From Lacticaseibacillus pabuli (GTDB taxonomy: Bacteria; Bacillota; Bacilli; Lactobacillales; Lactobacillaceae), in the NCBI RefSeq assembly GCF_028736235.1, contig NZ_CP117884.1:868001-932000 (forward strand): a stretch of 64,000 nucleotides of DNA. Direction: 5' to 3'. The translations under genes and the position numbers were made by a program. How positions within the stretch are numbered: the first letter of the stretch is position 1; every line of letters starts with the position of its first letter. Below the pieces are notes generated by a model, which saw nothing but the letters and a program-made list of their open reading frames with translations, had not been told where the DNA came from and searched no databases. Below are positions 34,327 through 42,537 of this stretch, in pieces.

Positions 34327-34986
34327 TTAATCTTTTTCTGGTGCGGCAACCTTCTTCGTCCGGCCTTTGATTGCGGTCACGAGGATCGGAATCAGTGACA
34401 CGATGATGATGCCAAGCACGATGGCTGAGAAGTGTGCCTTGACGAATGGGTAGTTCCCAAACCAGTAGCCAGCACCACAGCACAGTGCAACCCAGCTCAC
34501 GGCACCGACCAGGTTGTATGGCAGGAACCGCTTGTAGGTCATGGTCGAGGAACCTGCGACGAAGGGGATGAAGGTCCGGATGATGGGCATGAACCGCGCC
34601 AGGGTAATGACGCTGTCACCCATGCGGTCGAACAGTCCCTCAGCTTCGTGCAACTTTTCCTCGTTAATATACTTACTCAGAAAGCGGTTTTTGGTTGCTG
34701 CTTTACCCAGGCGCTGGGAAATGTGGAAGTTAACCGAATCGCCCAGCACGCAAGCGGCCAGGAAAAGCCCAGCGAACACCCAGATGTTCAGGTGGTAGAT
34801 GCTGTTGGCTGATAATGCCGCAGCCGCGAACAGCAGGGAGTCACCCGGCAGGAAAGGCAGGATGATCGCGCCAGTCTCGATGAAGATGACGGCAAACAGA
34901 ATCAAGTAAGTTGAACTGCCAAATGTGTGCACAATAGTGACCAGGTGCTCATCCACATGCAGGATGAAATCAATTAAAGTTCCCAT
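34327..34986 (-). CDS. DedA family membrane protein
   Basis: 219-residue DedA/SNARE-associated (VTT domain) protein with about five helices. The family signature is visible: ETGAIILPFLPGDSLLFAAAAL near 37, and the re-entrant loop with RFMPIIRTFIPFVAG near 127. Some DedA proteins act as lipid-carrier (undecaprenyl-phosphate or phosphatidylethanolamine) flippases; the type here is not decided. It has its own promoter (35026-35054, minus) and terminator. Confidence 0.92.
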   Translation of the reverse strand: MGTLIDFILHVDEHLVTIVHTFGSSTYLILFAVIFIETGAIILPFLPGDSLLFAAAALSANSIYHLNIWVFAGLFLAACVLGDSVNFHISQRLGKAATKNRFLSKYINEEKLHEAEGLFDRMGDSVITLARFMPIIRTFIPFVAGSSTMTYKRFLPYNLVGAVSWVALCCGAGYWFGNYPFVKAHFSAIVLGIIIVSLIPILVTAIKGRTKKVAAPEKD

Positions 34987-35025
34987 GAATCCTCCGTAAC
35001 GATTTTGATAGGCTAAGTTTAACGC

Positions 35026-35054
35026 ATCATAGCACGTTCGCCAGTTCCTGACAA
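35026..35054 (-). promoter_or_regulatory. dedA promoter
   Basis: Minus strand: TTGTCA (complement of 35049-35054), 17 bases, TATGAT (complement of 35026-35031). Confidence 0.7.
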
Positions 35055-35070
35055 AATATTTGGGAAATAT

Positions 35071-36045
35071 TTAGAGGTTGAGGTCAGCGGAGTGCAGGGT
35101 CTGACGAATTTCGGGATGCAGGCGCCGCATGATGGCGTTGATGGCAGCTGGCGCCTCACCAAAACCGGTCGCAATGAGTTTCTGCTTATCCGGGTAAGTC
35201 ACAGCATCCCCAATGGCGTACACGTTGGGGAGCGACGTCTTGTAGTCTGAAGCCACATTAATCTGGCCCCGCGTGAGGTCCAGGCCCCAGTCGCGCAGCT
35301 GGCGGTTGTCGCTGGCAAAACCGTAATTGACGAGTAATTTATCGGCGTGCAAGGTTGCGGGTGCCGCGCCATGCAACGGCCGTAGTTCGACTGCCATGCC
35401 GTTGTCATTCGCCCGCACCTCCTGAATCAGGTAAGGGGTGTGAATGGTGACGGCGCTGTTTTGAAGGGCGGTGACGCTGCTCTCAAGGCCACGGAAGGCT
35501 TCGCGGCGGTGGATGATACCAACGGATGCTGCGATGGGTTCTAGCGCGAGTGCCCAATCTATGGCAGAATCACCGCCACCCGCAACCAGAACATTTTGAT
35601 TGGCAAAATCATTCAGGTCGCCAGGCGTATAGATAATTTGTGTGCCCTCAAGTTCGACTGGGTGCTTAGCTGTCAACGGCCGGGGTTCAAAGGCGCCGGC
35701 ACCAGTGGCAACGATGACGCTACGGGCACGGAAATCGCCGCGGTCAGTGCTCAGAGTCACGCCGGTTTCGTCTGGCGTCAGGGCGATGACCTTTGTGTTG
35801 AGCCTGATATCGGAGCTAAATCGTCCGAGTTGTTTGGCCAAACGTGCGGTCAGCTCGGTTCCTGACACACCAAAGAAACCGGGAATGTCATAAATTGTTT
35901 TCTGCGGGTAAAGTGCGACAGGCTGGCCGCCTAGCTCACTGCGACTTTCCAATAAGAGTACGTCGGCGCTACGCAAATTGGCGTAAAAAGCGGCAAACAT
36001 ACCAATGGGGCCGCCGCCAATAATGGCAATATCATATTCGTGCAT
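35071..36045 (-). CDS. Ferredoxin/flavodoxin-NADP+ reductase, TrxR-like (YumC type)
   Basis: 324-residue flavoprotein. FAD-binding IIGGGPIGMFAAFYA near 7, NADPH-binding VAGGGDSAIDWAL near 157, and the C-terminal AIGDAV near 282. The CxxC disulfide of thioredoxin reductase is absent, which is the mark of the type-2 ferredoxin-NADP reductases of Firmicutes. ATG at 36045 lies after aaagga with a long spacing; upstream in-frame residues have no coding character. Divergent from ppiB. Confidence 0.9.
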   Translation of the reverse strand: MHEYDIAIIGGGPIGMFAAFYANLRSADVLLLESRSELGGQPVALYPQKTIYDIPGFFGVSGTELTARLAKQLGRFSSDIRLNTKVIALTPDETGVTLSTDRGDFRARSVIVATGAGAFEPRPLTAKHPVELEGTQIIYTPGDLNDFANQNVLVAGGGDSAIDWALALEPIAASVGIIHRREAFRGLESSVTALQNSAVTIHTPYLIQEVRANDNGMAVELRPLHGAAPATLHADKLLVNYGFASDNRQLRDWGLDLTRGQINVASDYKTSLPNVYAIGDAVTYPDKQKLIATGFGEAPAAINAIMRRLHPEIRQTLHSADLNL

Positions 36046-36164
36046 CAGGTCATCCGTCCTTTCGTAACCAGTACATTTTACACATTTTGTCGCTCTGGCG
36101 ACAGTGGCCGTTCGCGCATAAATCTTGTATGATGGATTGACAACGTTTAATAAGGAGAAAATAA

Positions 36165-36749
36165 ATGGCATATCCACAAATTAATTTAGCAGATTATGAA
36201 GGCCCCCGCGTCACATTAAACACGAACAAGGGTGCCATCAAGATTGCGCTATTCCCAGAACAGGCGCCCAAGACGGTGGCCAACTTCCTGGGCTTAGCCA
36301 AGAAGGGTTACTACGATGGCATTAGTTTCCACCGTGTCATCAAGGACTTCATGATCCAAGGCGGCGATCCAACCGGGACAGGTGCTGGTGGTGAGAGCAT
36401 CTATGGCGGCAGCTTTGAAGACGAATTTAGCAACGAACTCTTCAACTTACGTGGCGCCTTGTCCATGGCCAACGCGGGTCCTAACACCAACGGCAGCCAG
36501 TTCTTCATTGTTCAGAACAAGAACATTAATGGTGGTTTCTTGGAACAAATGGCTTCAGCCGGCTACCCAGATGAGATTATTGCAGCGTACAAGCAGGGCG
36601 GAACCCCATGGTTGGACCACCGCCACACGGTCTTTGGCCAGGTTGAAGATGGGATGGACGTCGTGGATGCGATTGCCAATGCCAAAACCTTGCCTGGTGA
36701 CAAACCGGCAGAGGATATTTTGATTCAGTCCATTGATATTGACGAATAG
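36165..36749 (+). CDS. ppiB: Cyclophilin-type peptidyl-prolyl isomerase
   Basis: 194-residue cytoplasmic cyclophilin; no signal peptide. Active-site elements [19 protein letters not shown] near 58, NGSQFFI near 109 and HTVFGQV near 148 are conserved. aaggag precedes ATG. Length matches lactobacillal PpiB. It probably assists folding; not essential in related species. Confidence 0.94.
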   Translation: MAYPQINLADYEGPRVTLNTNKGAIKIALFPEQAPKTVANFLGLAKKGYYDGISFHRVIKDFMIQGGDPTGTGAGGESIYGGSFEDEFSNELFNLRGALSMANAGPNTNGSQFFIVQNKNINGGFLEQMASAGYPDEIIAAYKQGGTPWLDHRHTVFGQVEDGMDVVDAIANAKTLPGDKPAEDILIQSIDIDE

Positions 36750-36752
36750 TGA

Positions 36753-36780
36753 TTGGCTTTATTCTGAATTCTGATATACT
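36753..36780 (+). promoter_or_regulatory. Promoter of the S1-domain gene
   Basis: TTGGCT (36753-36758), 16 bases, TATACT (36775-36780) with an extended TGa. Confidence 0.6.
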
Positions 36781-36867
36781 GACAAAGGAATTCAAAAGTG
36801 GATGGCTATGCACATTTGACGAATGAGTCGTCAGTGCAGGTCGTTCCAAAAGGAATGAAGTGGCAAA

Positions 36868-37233
36868 ATGGATTATCGAATCGGCGATATCGTTACGGGC
36901 CGCATTACCGGAATCCAGCCATATGGTGCTTTCGTCGCGCTTGACGAACAGGAGCAGGGGCTGATTCACATTTCGGAATGTCAGCACGGCTTCGTCAAAG
37001 GAATCCACGAAATTTTCCACCTCGGCCAGACTGTCCAGGTCGTCATTTTGGACATAGATGAATATAGCCACAGAATCAGTCTCTCGATTCGGGCATTGAC
37101 GCCACCGCCAGCACTATCACCGCGGCGCCGTCGTAAACATTACTGGACCACTCGCAAGGCGCATGCGGGGTTTGCCCCAATTGCTGAGCGTCTGCCGGGA
37201 TGGGTAGAGGATTTCACGAAGCACGAAGCGTAA
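36868..37233 (+). CDS. S1 RNA-binding domain protein (CvfD/YugI type)
   Basis: 121 residues. One S1 domain (about 3-75; GDIVTGRITGIQPYGAFVAL, QGLIHISE) and a basic tail with PRRRRKH. Similar to general stress protein 13 (YugI) and to CvfD, a post-transcriptional regulator in pneumococcus. It follows ppiB but has its own promoter and an 80-base leader. Confidence 0.87.
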   Translation: MDYRIGDIVTGRITGIQPYGAFVALDEQEQGLIHISECQHGFVKGIHEIFHLGQTVQVVILDIDEYSHRISLSIRALTPPPALSPRRRRKHYWTTRKAHAGFAPIAERLPGWVEDFTKHEA

Positions 37234-37262
37234 AAAACAGGCCATTGCGGCCTGTTTTTTTA
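37233..37262 (+). terminator. Intrinsic terminator after the S1-domain gene
   Basis: Stem aaaaacaggcc / ggcctgttttt with T-run. Confidence 0.88.
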
Positions 37263-37293
37263 TGGTTTTGTGAAATAAAATGCACCAAAAGAA

Positions 37294-37322
37294 TTGACAC
37301 CCCCGCCCTCCGCTGGTAACAT
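37294..37322 (+). promoter_or_regulatory. tRNA-Asn promoter
   Basis: Consensus TTGACA (37294-37299), 17 bases, TAACAT (37317-37322). Confidence 0.75.
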
Positions 37323-37342
37323 AAATCTCGTTGATAAATCAT

Positions 37343-37415
37343 TCCGGTTTAGCTCAGTTGGTAGAGCACCTGACTGTTAATCAGGTTGTCGTCAGTTCGA
37401 GCCTGACAACCGGAG
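37343..37415 (+). tRNA. tRNA-Asn (anticodon GTT)
   Basis: 73 bases. Acceptor arm tccggtt / aaccgga, D-loop with agctcagttggtagagc, anticodon stem ctgact-GTT-aatcag, T-arm gttcgagcctgac. CCA is not encoded. Own promoter and terminator. Confidence 0.97.
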
Positions 37416-37423
37416 TTATTGGA

Positions 37424-37452
37424 CCGTACCTTGTGGGGTACGGCTTTTTTTT
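37424..37452 (+). terminator. Terminator after tRNA-Asn
   Basis: Stem ccgtacc / ggtacgg and eight T. Confidence 0.85.
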
Positions 37453-37640
37453 GCAATTTCGCTTAGTAAGTGATGAAATAGTTAACGGGCGACTTTGCGA
37501 AGCAAAGCTCGCGCGTTTACTGTTTCACACGAACTTAGCGAAATGCAGTCAGGCAATGCGAACGCATTGTCTGACCCAGGGTGGCCAAGAGAAAATTGAG
37601 AAAATAAATGGGCAACTCTGCTAAGCGGAGCTGCCCGTTT
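37453..37640. repeat. Cluster of three hairpin repeats (REP-like)
   Basis: Hairpin 1 spans 37453-37546 (imperfect 45-base arms, loop gaa at 37499-37501). Hairpin 2 is 37548-37575 (gtcaggcaatgc / gcattgtctgac). Hairpin 3 is 37606-37640 (16-base arms, loop taa). The cores of 1 and 3 are related: both run gggc-act-gc, a short loop, gc-agct-gc, cgtttactgtt. So a repeat unit is present twice. Hairpin 3 followed by tttattttc on the minus strand may double as terminator for the next minus-strand gene. Confidence 0.7.
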
Positions 37641-37687
37641 ACTGTTGAAAGTGTATTTATTTGTTCAAGTGTTAAATTGCATACCAC

Positions 37688-38329
37688 CTAAGCGTTCCGT
37701 GCCGTAAACCGCTTCATACTGTGCTGTGGGTTTTCCAGTTCGTCCAGAATTGCGAGGGCGAGGTTGCCGGAGTCCAAAACAGATTCACCGGCGTCGTTAG
37801 CGAGCAGGTGGTCGCCGCCAGCAACATAGTCCGTTGCTGGGCCTTCTTGGAAGGTTGCGCTAGGGGAGAACGCGGTCCAGTTCACGTTGTCGACATGGCG
37901 CAGAAATTCCAGCTCAAAGGCCTGTGCATGTGGTGTTGCAATAAAGCTGGCCGCTGTGGGCAGCTTGGCCAGCGTATCAACGAATGGCTGGTCATGCTTG
38001 TCCAATAATGAGCCAGCACCTGTGATAAAGATGACGCGAGGCCCGCGGGATTCACGGAGTTCGTGAATTAAGTGGGCACAAAGGTCAACGTGTAAGTAGG
38101 CCTGGAGTGGATCGGTACTAAACGCATCAATCACAACGTCAAAACGCCCCAAATCGACGCGTTTCGTATTGAAGGCATCGTCGATAATCAGTTTGGCGTC
38201 CTTGCCCAGCACCTGGTGGGCACGTGCTTCGTTGCGAACCAGGCCAGTTACCTTGTGACCGCGGCGTGTTGCCTCTTTGAAAATCGCACGGCCTGCATGA
38301 CCGCTAGCACCAATAATAAGTATTTTCAT
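37688..38329 (-). CDS. NAD(P)H-binding protein (SDR-like, YwnB/YhfK type)
   Basis: 213 residues with a Rossmann start KILIIGASGHAGRAIFKEA and the atypical short-chain dehydrogenase form of the NmrA/YwnB group. ATG at 38329 lies eight bases after ggagg; an in-frame TTG two codons upstream is less good. No catalytic Tyr-Lys motif is apparent, so oxidoreductase activity is doubtful; a redox sensor or epimerase-like role is possible. Confidence 0.85.
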   Translation of the reverse strand: MKILIIGASGHAGRAIFKEATRRGHKVTGLVRNEARAHQVLGKDAKLIIDDAFNTKRVDLGRFDVVIDAFSTDPLQAYLHVDLCAHLIHELRESRGPRVIFITGAGSLLDKHDQPFVDTLAKLPTAASFIATPHAQAFELEFLRHVDNVNWTAFSPSATFQEGPATDYVAGGDHLLANDAGESVLDSGNLALAILDELENPQHSMKRFTARNA

Positions 38330-38363
38330 GATCAAACCTCCACACTGTTTTTGCTAAAAGGAC

Positions 38364-38392
38364 TAGACAAGGAAAATTTTTCCAAGTATACT
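38364..38392 (+). promoter_or_regulatory. Promoter of the tRNA-Glu/Thr unit
   Basis: TAGACA (38364-38369), 17 bases, TATACT (38387-38392). Confidence 0.65.
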
Positions 38393-38409
38393 ATTTTGTG
38401 TTGTGAAAT

Positions 38410-38481
38410 GGCCCGTTGGTCAAGTGGTTAAGACACCGCCCTTTCACGGCGGTAACATGGGTCCGAATCCCGTACGGGTCA
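38410..38481 (+). tRNA. tRNA-Glu (anticodon TTC)
   Basis: 72 bases. Acceptor ggcccgt / acgggtc, anticodon arm ccgccct-TTC-acggcgg, T-loop gtccgaatccc. CCA not encoded. Three bases before tRNA-Thr. Confidence 0.96.
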
Positions 38482-38484
38482 TAT

Positions 38485-38557
38485 GCCGGCTTAGCTCAGC
38501 TGGTAGAGCATCGGTATCGTAAACCGAGGGTCACAGGTTCAAGTCCTGCAGCCGGCA
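38485..38557 (+). tRNA. tRNA-Thr (anticodon CGT)
   Basis: 73 bases. Acceptor gccggct / agccggc, anticodon stem tcggt-atCGTaa-accga, T-arm cacaggttcaagtcctgca. Reads ACG. Cotranscribed with tRNA-Glu. Confidence 0.95.
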
Positions 38558-38587
38558 TATTAATCGGAGTAATCCGAACACACATGA

Positions 38588-38618
38588 GAAACGTCGCGTA
38601 AGCGGCGTTTCTTTTTTT
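38588..38618 (+). terminator. Terminator after the tRNA pair
   Basis: Stem gaaacgtcgc / gcggcgtttc, loop gtaa, seven T. Confidence 0.9.
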
Positions 38619-39032
38619 GTCGCGTGGTCATTCCACCTAACCTAAGCATAGTCCGCCGGGGAGGGTGGCGTCTAGACTTATTTAGAAAACGATTTCAGCA
38701 TTTTTGTCATGTTCAGCCCGCATAGCTCGGGCAATGGGTGACTGGTGCCCGCGATTTGCGGCTTTAAATGACTCGTTATATGTCACATCATGTATGGCAC
38801 TCTGAAAACAAGTGTTTCCAGGCTGTGAACAAGCTTTATTAAAAAATGAGGATACGCATCCACGCTGATGCCTAATCATGAATTAACTTGTGTCTTAAAT
38901 GAAACCAATATCGTCACGCTCATTCTAATAATCGTTTGAATCCCTTATACACCTTGCTTACAATTATTAGTTATTGTCCCGCAATATTTTCTTAATAGTG
39001 GGATTGACCGTGAAAGGATGTCACATTTCAAG
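38619..39032. other. Gene-free stretch before dtpT
   Basis: About 400 bases without a convincing gene. A 65-codon minus-strand frame (38682-38879) has no ribosome binding site and no recognisable product. A small hairpin gcccg/cgggc is at about 38718-38734. The distal end carries the dtpT promoter. It may be decayed coding or mobile DNA, but no parent can be named. Confidence 0.5.
38936..38964 (+). promoter_or_regulatory. dtpT promoter
   Basis: TTGAAT (38936-38941), 17 bases, TACAAT (38959-38964). Confidence 0.65.
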
Positions 39033-40499
39033 ATGAATAAAAAAGACGATACCGCGTTTTTTGGCCAGCCGCGAGGACTCGCGACACTGAGCTTCACCGA
39101 ATTCTGGGAACGATTCAGTTACTACGGTATGAAGGCCATTCTGCTGTATTACATGTACTTTGCCGTTTCCAAGGGTGGACTGGGCATGGACCGCGCCACT
39201 GCGATGTCCGTGACCGCAATCTATGGCTCATTGGTCTTCCTCTCCAGTATCATCGGGGGCTTTGTTGCCGATCGAATCTGGGGTGGCCACCGGACCGTAT
39301 TTGTCGGTGGGGTCTTCATTATGTTTGGCCATATCGTGCTCGCGTTGCCGTTTGGTGAGGCGGCGCTGTTCACCTCCATTGCACTCATTGTGATTGGCAC
39401 GGGCTTGCTCAAACCAAACATTTCCGAAATGGTTGGGGGCCTCTATAAAGAAGATGATGTTCGTCGCGATAGCGGATTCTCCATCTTAGTCATGGGGATT
39501 AACCTGGGGAGTTTCATCGCGCCACTGCTCGTGGGTTGGCTCGGCCAACGCGTGAACTTCCACCTTGGCTTTTCCTTGGCCGCAGTGGGGATGGCAATCG
39601 GCCTGCTGTTCTACTGGTTCGATGGGAACCGTTCGCTTAACAAGGATGATTTTAAGGCGCCGGATCCGCTTCAACCGGGTGAGGGTGCTGCGCTAGCTGT
39701 TAAAATTGGTTTAGGGGTGCTCGCGGTTGCCGTCGTTTTCGGCATCATGGGCTTTACCGGTCACCTGAGTTTGAAAATGGTGATTAACATCATCACCTTC
39801 GTCGCTGTTTTCCTGCCAATTGCTTACTTTGTCATGTTCCTGACCAGTAAAAAGGTCAGCACCGTTGAACGCAGCCGCGTGTGGGCGTACATTCCATTGT
39901 TCCTCGCCGCTGTCATCTTCTGGGCGATTGAGGAACAGGGCTCCGTTGTTTTGGCCATGTTTGCACAGAACCAGACGCGGTTGTCCCTGATGGGCTTCAC
40001 AATCCCGGCTAGCTGGTTCCAGAGCTTGAACCCGCTGTTCATCATCCTGTACACGCCGTTCTTCGCGCGTCTGTGGATGAAGCTGGGCAAGCGGCAGCCA
40101 AGTAGTCCGAAGAAGTTTACTTACGGTTTGATTTTTGCCGGGTTAAGCTTTATTGTCATGATGATTCCACTTGGTTTGTTTGGCGCGCACACGCTGGTTT
40201 CCCCATTGTGGTTGGTCCTGTCGTGGGCCGTGGTTGAAATTGGGGAACTCCTGATTTCCCCAGTGGGCTTGTCTGTTACGACCAAACTGGCGCCGCGTGC
40301 GTACCGCTCCCAGATGATGAGTATGTGGTTCTTATCTGATGCGGCGGCACAGGCGTTTAACGCGCAGCTGGTTAAGCTGTACACGCCAGACAACGAATTC
40401 TTGTACTTTGGTATCGTCGGTGGGGTAACGGTGTTGTTGGCCGTTCTCCTGATTTTCATTACCCCGCGGATTGAAAAATTGATGGCGGGTGTCAATTAA
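39033..40499 (+). CDS. dtpT: Di-/tripeptide:proton symporter (POT family)
   Basis: About 488 residues, 12 to 14 transmembrane helices. The POT signature is clear: FTEFWERFSYYGMKAILLYYM near 22, with the ExxERFxYY motif for proton coupling, and the second motif FSILVMGINLGSFIAPLL near 150. The likely start is ATG 39033; ATG 39018 directly abuts gaaagg and leaves no spacer, but is not excluded. With PepV and PepQ in the same window it fits peptide nutrition. Confidence 0.94.
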   Translation: MNKKDDTAFFGQPRGLATLSFTEFWERFSYYGMKAILLYYMYFAVSKGGLGMDRATAMSVTAIYGSLVFLSSIIGGFVADRIWGGHRTVFVGGVFIMFGHIVLALPFGEAALFTSIALIVIGTGLLKPNISEMVGGLYKEDDVRRDSGFSILVMGINLGSFIAPLLVGWLGQRVNFHLGFSLAAVGMAIGLLFYWFDGNRSLNKDDFKAPDPLQPGEGAALAVKIGLGVLAVAVVFGIMGFTGHLSLKMVINIITFVAVFLPIAYFVMFLTSKKVSTVERSRVWAYIPLFLAAVIFWAIEEQGSVVLAMFAQNQTRLSLMGFTIPASWFQSLNPLFIILYTPFFARLWMKLGKRQPSSPKKFTYGLIFAGLSFIVMMIPLGLFGAHTLVSPLWLVLSWAVVEIGELLISPVGLSVTTKLAPRAYRSQMMSMWFLSDAAAQAFNAQLVKLYTPDNEFLYFGIVGGVTVLLAVLLIFITPRIEKLMAGVN

Positions 40500-40513
40500 G
40501 TAAGGTGGGTTTC

Positions 40514-41326
40514 ATGCGCATCGCAATTAGCTCCGATAATCATTTTGATGTCAACAAGGTCGATTCTGATGCCGCGATGGTGGCGCAGGCCGACTACTTG
40601 CGTGCGCATCAGTATGATTATTATCTGAATGCGGGCGACACCTTCAACGATTTTCGCAAGACCCAGGCCTTTTATATGGGGTTGCAGCGACTCCTAGGCG
40701 CCGATGTGCAAGTGCGTTACGTCGCTGGGAACCACGACATGATTCGTGGCGTCGATTACACAACGCTGCAGACCATGCGTGACCCCTTATACTTGCATCG
40801 CACAAGTGAGGCTTTGCCAGGCACGAATTGGCAGTTGATTGGGAATAACGGCTGGTATGATTACAGCTTTGCCGGGCCCGGTCTGTCTGCCGAAGAAATT
40901 CTGCACTGGAAAAAGGCTTATTGGGTGGATTCCGTCATCGATCAGCCGCAAAGCGATCCGAAGCGGATGGATGCCGAACTGGCCATTTTGAAGCACCAAC
41001 TCGACCAGGCGGATGGACGGCCCGTCCTGCTCTTGACGCATTTTGTGCCGGACATTCAGTTTCTGGACCCGAAAATGCGGGAAAGTGAAATGGGCGGTAA
41101 GGCAGCTGCACTTCTGGGTAGCCAGCGTCTTGGTAATTTGCTCGCGCAGTATCCTGATGTGACGGCGGCGTTCGGTCATTTGCACCGGCGCGATTTACCG
41201 CAAGTCATGGACGGGGTGCAGTACTTGCACAGTCCGGTGGGATACGGCACTAAACGCCATCACGAGTGGGTCAGCGATGATTTTATGACGGAGTGGGTTA
41301 ACAGTCTACAAACCGTTGAAATTTAA
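40514..41326 (+). CDS. Metallophosphoesterase
   Basis: 270-residue calcineurin-fold protein. Metal-binding motifs SSDNHFD near 6, NAGDTFND near 38, AGNHDM near 75, LTHFVPD near 175 and FGHLHRRD near 221. ATG at 40514 follows aaggtggg; an in-frame GTG at 40505 overlaps that site. It begins 15 bases after dtpT and may be cotranscribed with it. Larger than the YfcE type; substrate unknown. Confidence 0.87.
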   Translation: MRIAISSDNHFDVNKVDSDAAMVAQADYLRAHQYDYYLNAGDTFNDFRKTQAFYMGLQRLLGADVQVRYVAGNHDMIRGVDYTTLQTMRDPLYLHRTSEALPGTNWQLIGNNGWYDYSFAGPGLSAEEILHWKKAYWVDSVIDQPQSDPKRMDAELAILKHQLDQADGRPVLLLTHFVPDIQFLDPKMRESEMGGKAAALLGSQRLGNLLAQYPDVTAAFGHLHRRDLPQVMDGVQYLHSPVGYGTKRHHEWVSDDFMTEWVNSLQTVEI

Positions 41327-41338
41327 CGCAACAAACTA

Positions 41339-41367
41339 TTGCATTCACCCATGGGATTCGGTAATAT
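41339..41367 (+). promoter_or_regulatory. tRNA-Tyr promoter
   Basis: TTGCAT (41339-41344), 17 bases, TAATAT (41362-41367). A 12-bp palindrome ttccctagggaa (41376-41387) lies just after the expected start of transcription. Confidence 0.6.
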
Positions 41368-41397
41368 ATTTCATGTTCCCTAGGGAATGCAATTCAT

Positions 41398-41478
41398 GGA
41401 GGATTAGCGAAGAGGCTAAACGCGACGGACTGTAAATCCGTTCCTTCGGGTTCCTAGGTTCGAATCCTAGATCCTCCA
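41398..41478 (+). tRNA. tRNA-Tyr (anticodon GTA)
   Basis: 81 bases with a long variable arm (ttccttcgggtt region). Acceptor ggaggat / atcctcc, anticodon stem cggact-GTA-aatccg, T-arm taggttcgaatccta. CCA not encoded. Confidence 0.96.
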
Positions 41479-41497
41479 GAGCTGAATCAAATCAGTT

Positions 41498-41522
41498 AGC
41501 CGGCAGAGATGTCGGCTTTTTT
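41498..41522 (+). terminator. Terminator after tRNA-Tyr
   Basis: Stem agccggc / gtcggct and six T. Confidence 0.8.
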
Positions 41523-41581
41523 GTTGCACTACTTACCGGTAGTTCTTCTCCGCAAAGTCTGCTGGGCGGGTGTCACTTTGT

Positions 41582-41587
41582 TATAAT
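41582..41587 (+). promoter_or_regulatory. proC extended -10 promoter
   Basis: TGtTATAAT (TATAAT at 41582-41587); no good -35. Confidence 0.5.
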
Positions 41588-41639
41588 GAAGCTAATGAAT
41601 ATGTCAGACGAATGACTCGCGAACACAAGGAGGATACGC

Positions 41640-42437
41640 ATGCAAATTGGATTTATTGGTGTCGGGAATATGGCACGTGCAATTATTGATGGCTTGCTGA
41701 AGGCCAAGACGGTGCAGGGGAGTGACCTGCACCTACATTCCGGACACATTGAACACTACGCCGATTACGCACAAACAATTGGTGCACACGTCGAAGATGA
41801 CAACGGCGCCGTGGTGCGCAATTCCGATGTCGTGATTTTGGCCGTGAAGCCGAATATCTACGGTCGGGTGCTGGACGTAATTAAGCAAAACTTTGCGGAT
41901 AAACAGGTCCTCCTGGTGTCCATCGTCAGCGGCGTGACCATCGCAGAGTTGGGCCAACACTTGCCGGCAGGACAGCCCGTGCTGCGCCTGTTGCCAAACC
42001 TGAACGTCGCGATTGACCAGGGAATGACCGCCTACGCCATGAATGACGAAGCGGTTGACCTGGTTGGCGATACCTTCGACCTATTTAGCAGTATTGGCCA
42101 GCTCATGGAGATGCCAGAAGCCGATTTTTCAACCTTCGTGGCACTCGCGGGCTCTGCACCTGCTTTTGCTTACCTGTTCATTGACGCGATGGCACGTGCT
42201 GGCGTCAAACACGGCCTGAGCAAAGCCGATGCCGTTCGCATTGCCGCGCAAACCGTTGCCGGGAGCGCGCAGATGGTTCTGAACAGCAAGGACACACCGC
42301 TCGACCTCGTGGATCAAGTTGCCAGTCCTGGTGGCTCAACCATTCGCGGCTATCTCACCATGGAAGACAAGGGCTTTTCCTCAGCCGTTGTCGCCGGTTT
42401 GGACGCAACGATTGCCCGTGAAAACGGCGCCGAATAA
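41640..42437 (+). CDS. proC: Pyrroline-5-carboxylate reductase
   Basis: 265 residues. Last step of proline synthesis: reduces pyrroline-5-carboxylate with NAD(P)H. N-terminal Rossmann motif GFIGVGNMARAIIDG near 4, and the C-terminal signature SPGGSTIRGYLTMEDKGF near 218 with the preceding GSAPAF. aaggagg precedes ATG. Single gene with its own promoter. Confidence 0.95.
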   Translation: MQIGFIGVGNMARAIIDGLLKAKTVQGSDLHLHSGHIEHYADYAQTIGAHVEDDNGAVVRNSDVVILAVKPNIYGRVLDVIKQNFADKQVLLVSIVSGVTIAELGQHLPAGQPVLRLLPNLNVAIDQGMTAYAMNDEAVDLVGDTFDLFSSIGQLMEMPEADFSTFVALAGSAPAFAYLFIDAMARAGVKHGLSKADAVRIAAQTVAGSAQMVLNSKDTPLDLVDQVASPGGSTIRGYLTMEDKGFSSAVVAGLDATIARENGAE

Positions 42438-42452
42438 TTCGCTTTCAAACTA

Positions 42453-42466
42453 TTGGACTGTACCAA
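42453..42466. promoter_or_regulatory. NagR-like operator 1
   Basis: ttggactgtaccaa is close to the NagR/YvoA (DasR-type) consensus TTGGT-n-TA-n-ACCAA with two differences. It ends directly at the -35 of the nagA promoter. Confidence 0.6.
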
Positions 42467-42496
42467 TTGACTTTTTGGTCTATACCGGTGTAAAGT
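42467..42496 (+). promoter_or_regulatory. nagA promoter
   Basis: TTGACT (42467-42472), 18 bases, TAAAGT (42491-42496). One operator abuts the -35 and one fills the spacer. Confidence 0.65.
42475..42488. promoter_or_regulatory. NagR-like operator 2
   Basis: ttggtctataccgg fits the NagR-type consensus except for its last two bases, and lies in the promoter spacer. Its centre is 22 bases from that of operator 1, two helical turns. Confidence 0.65.
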
Positions 42497-42537
42497 AAAC
42501 CTATCAACTGGCGCAAGCCAATAAGGAGAGAATATCT

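Noticed and set aside
37331..37624. 97-codon plus-strand frame
   Set aside because: It reads through tRNA-Asn, its terminator and the hairpin repeats; not coding.
38682..38879. 65-codon minus-strand frame before dtpT
   Set aside because: No ribosome binding site, odd composition and no family; kept only as part of the gene-free stretch.
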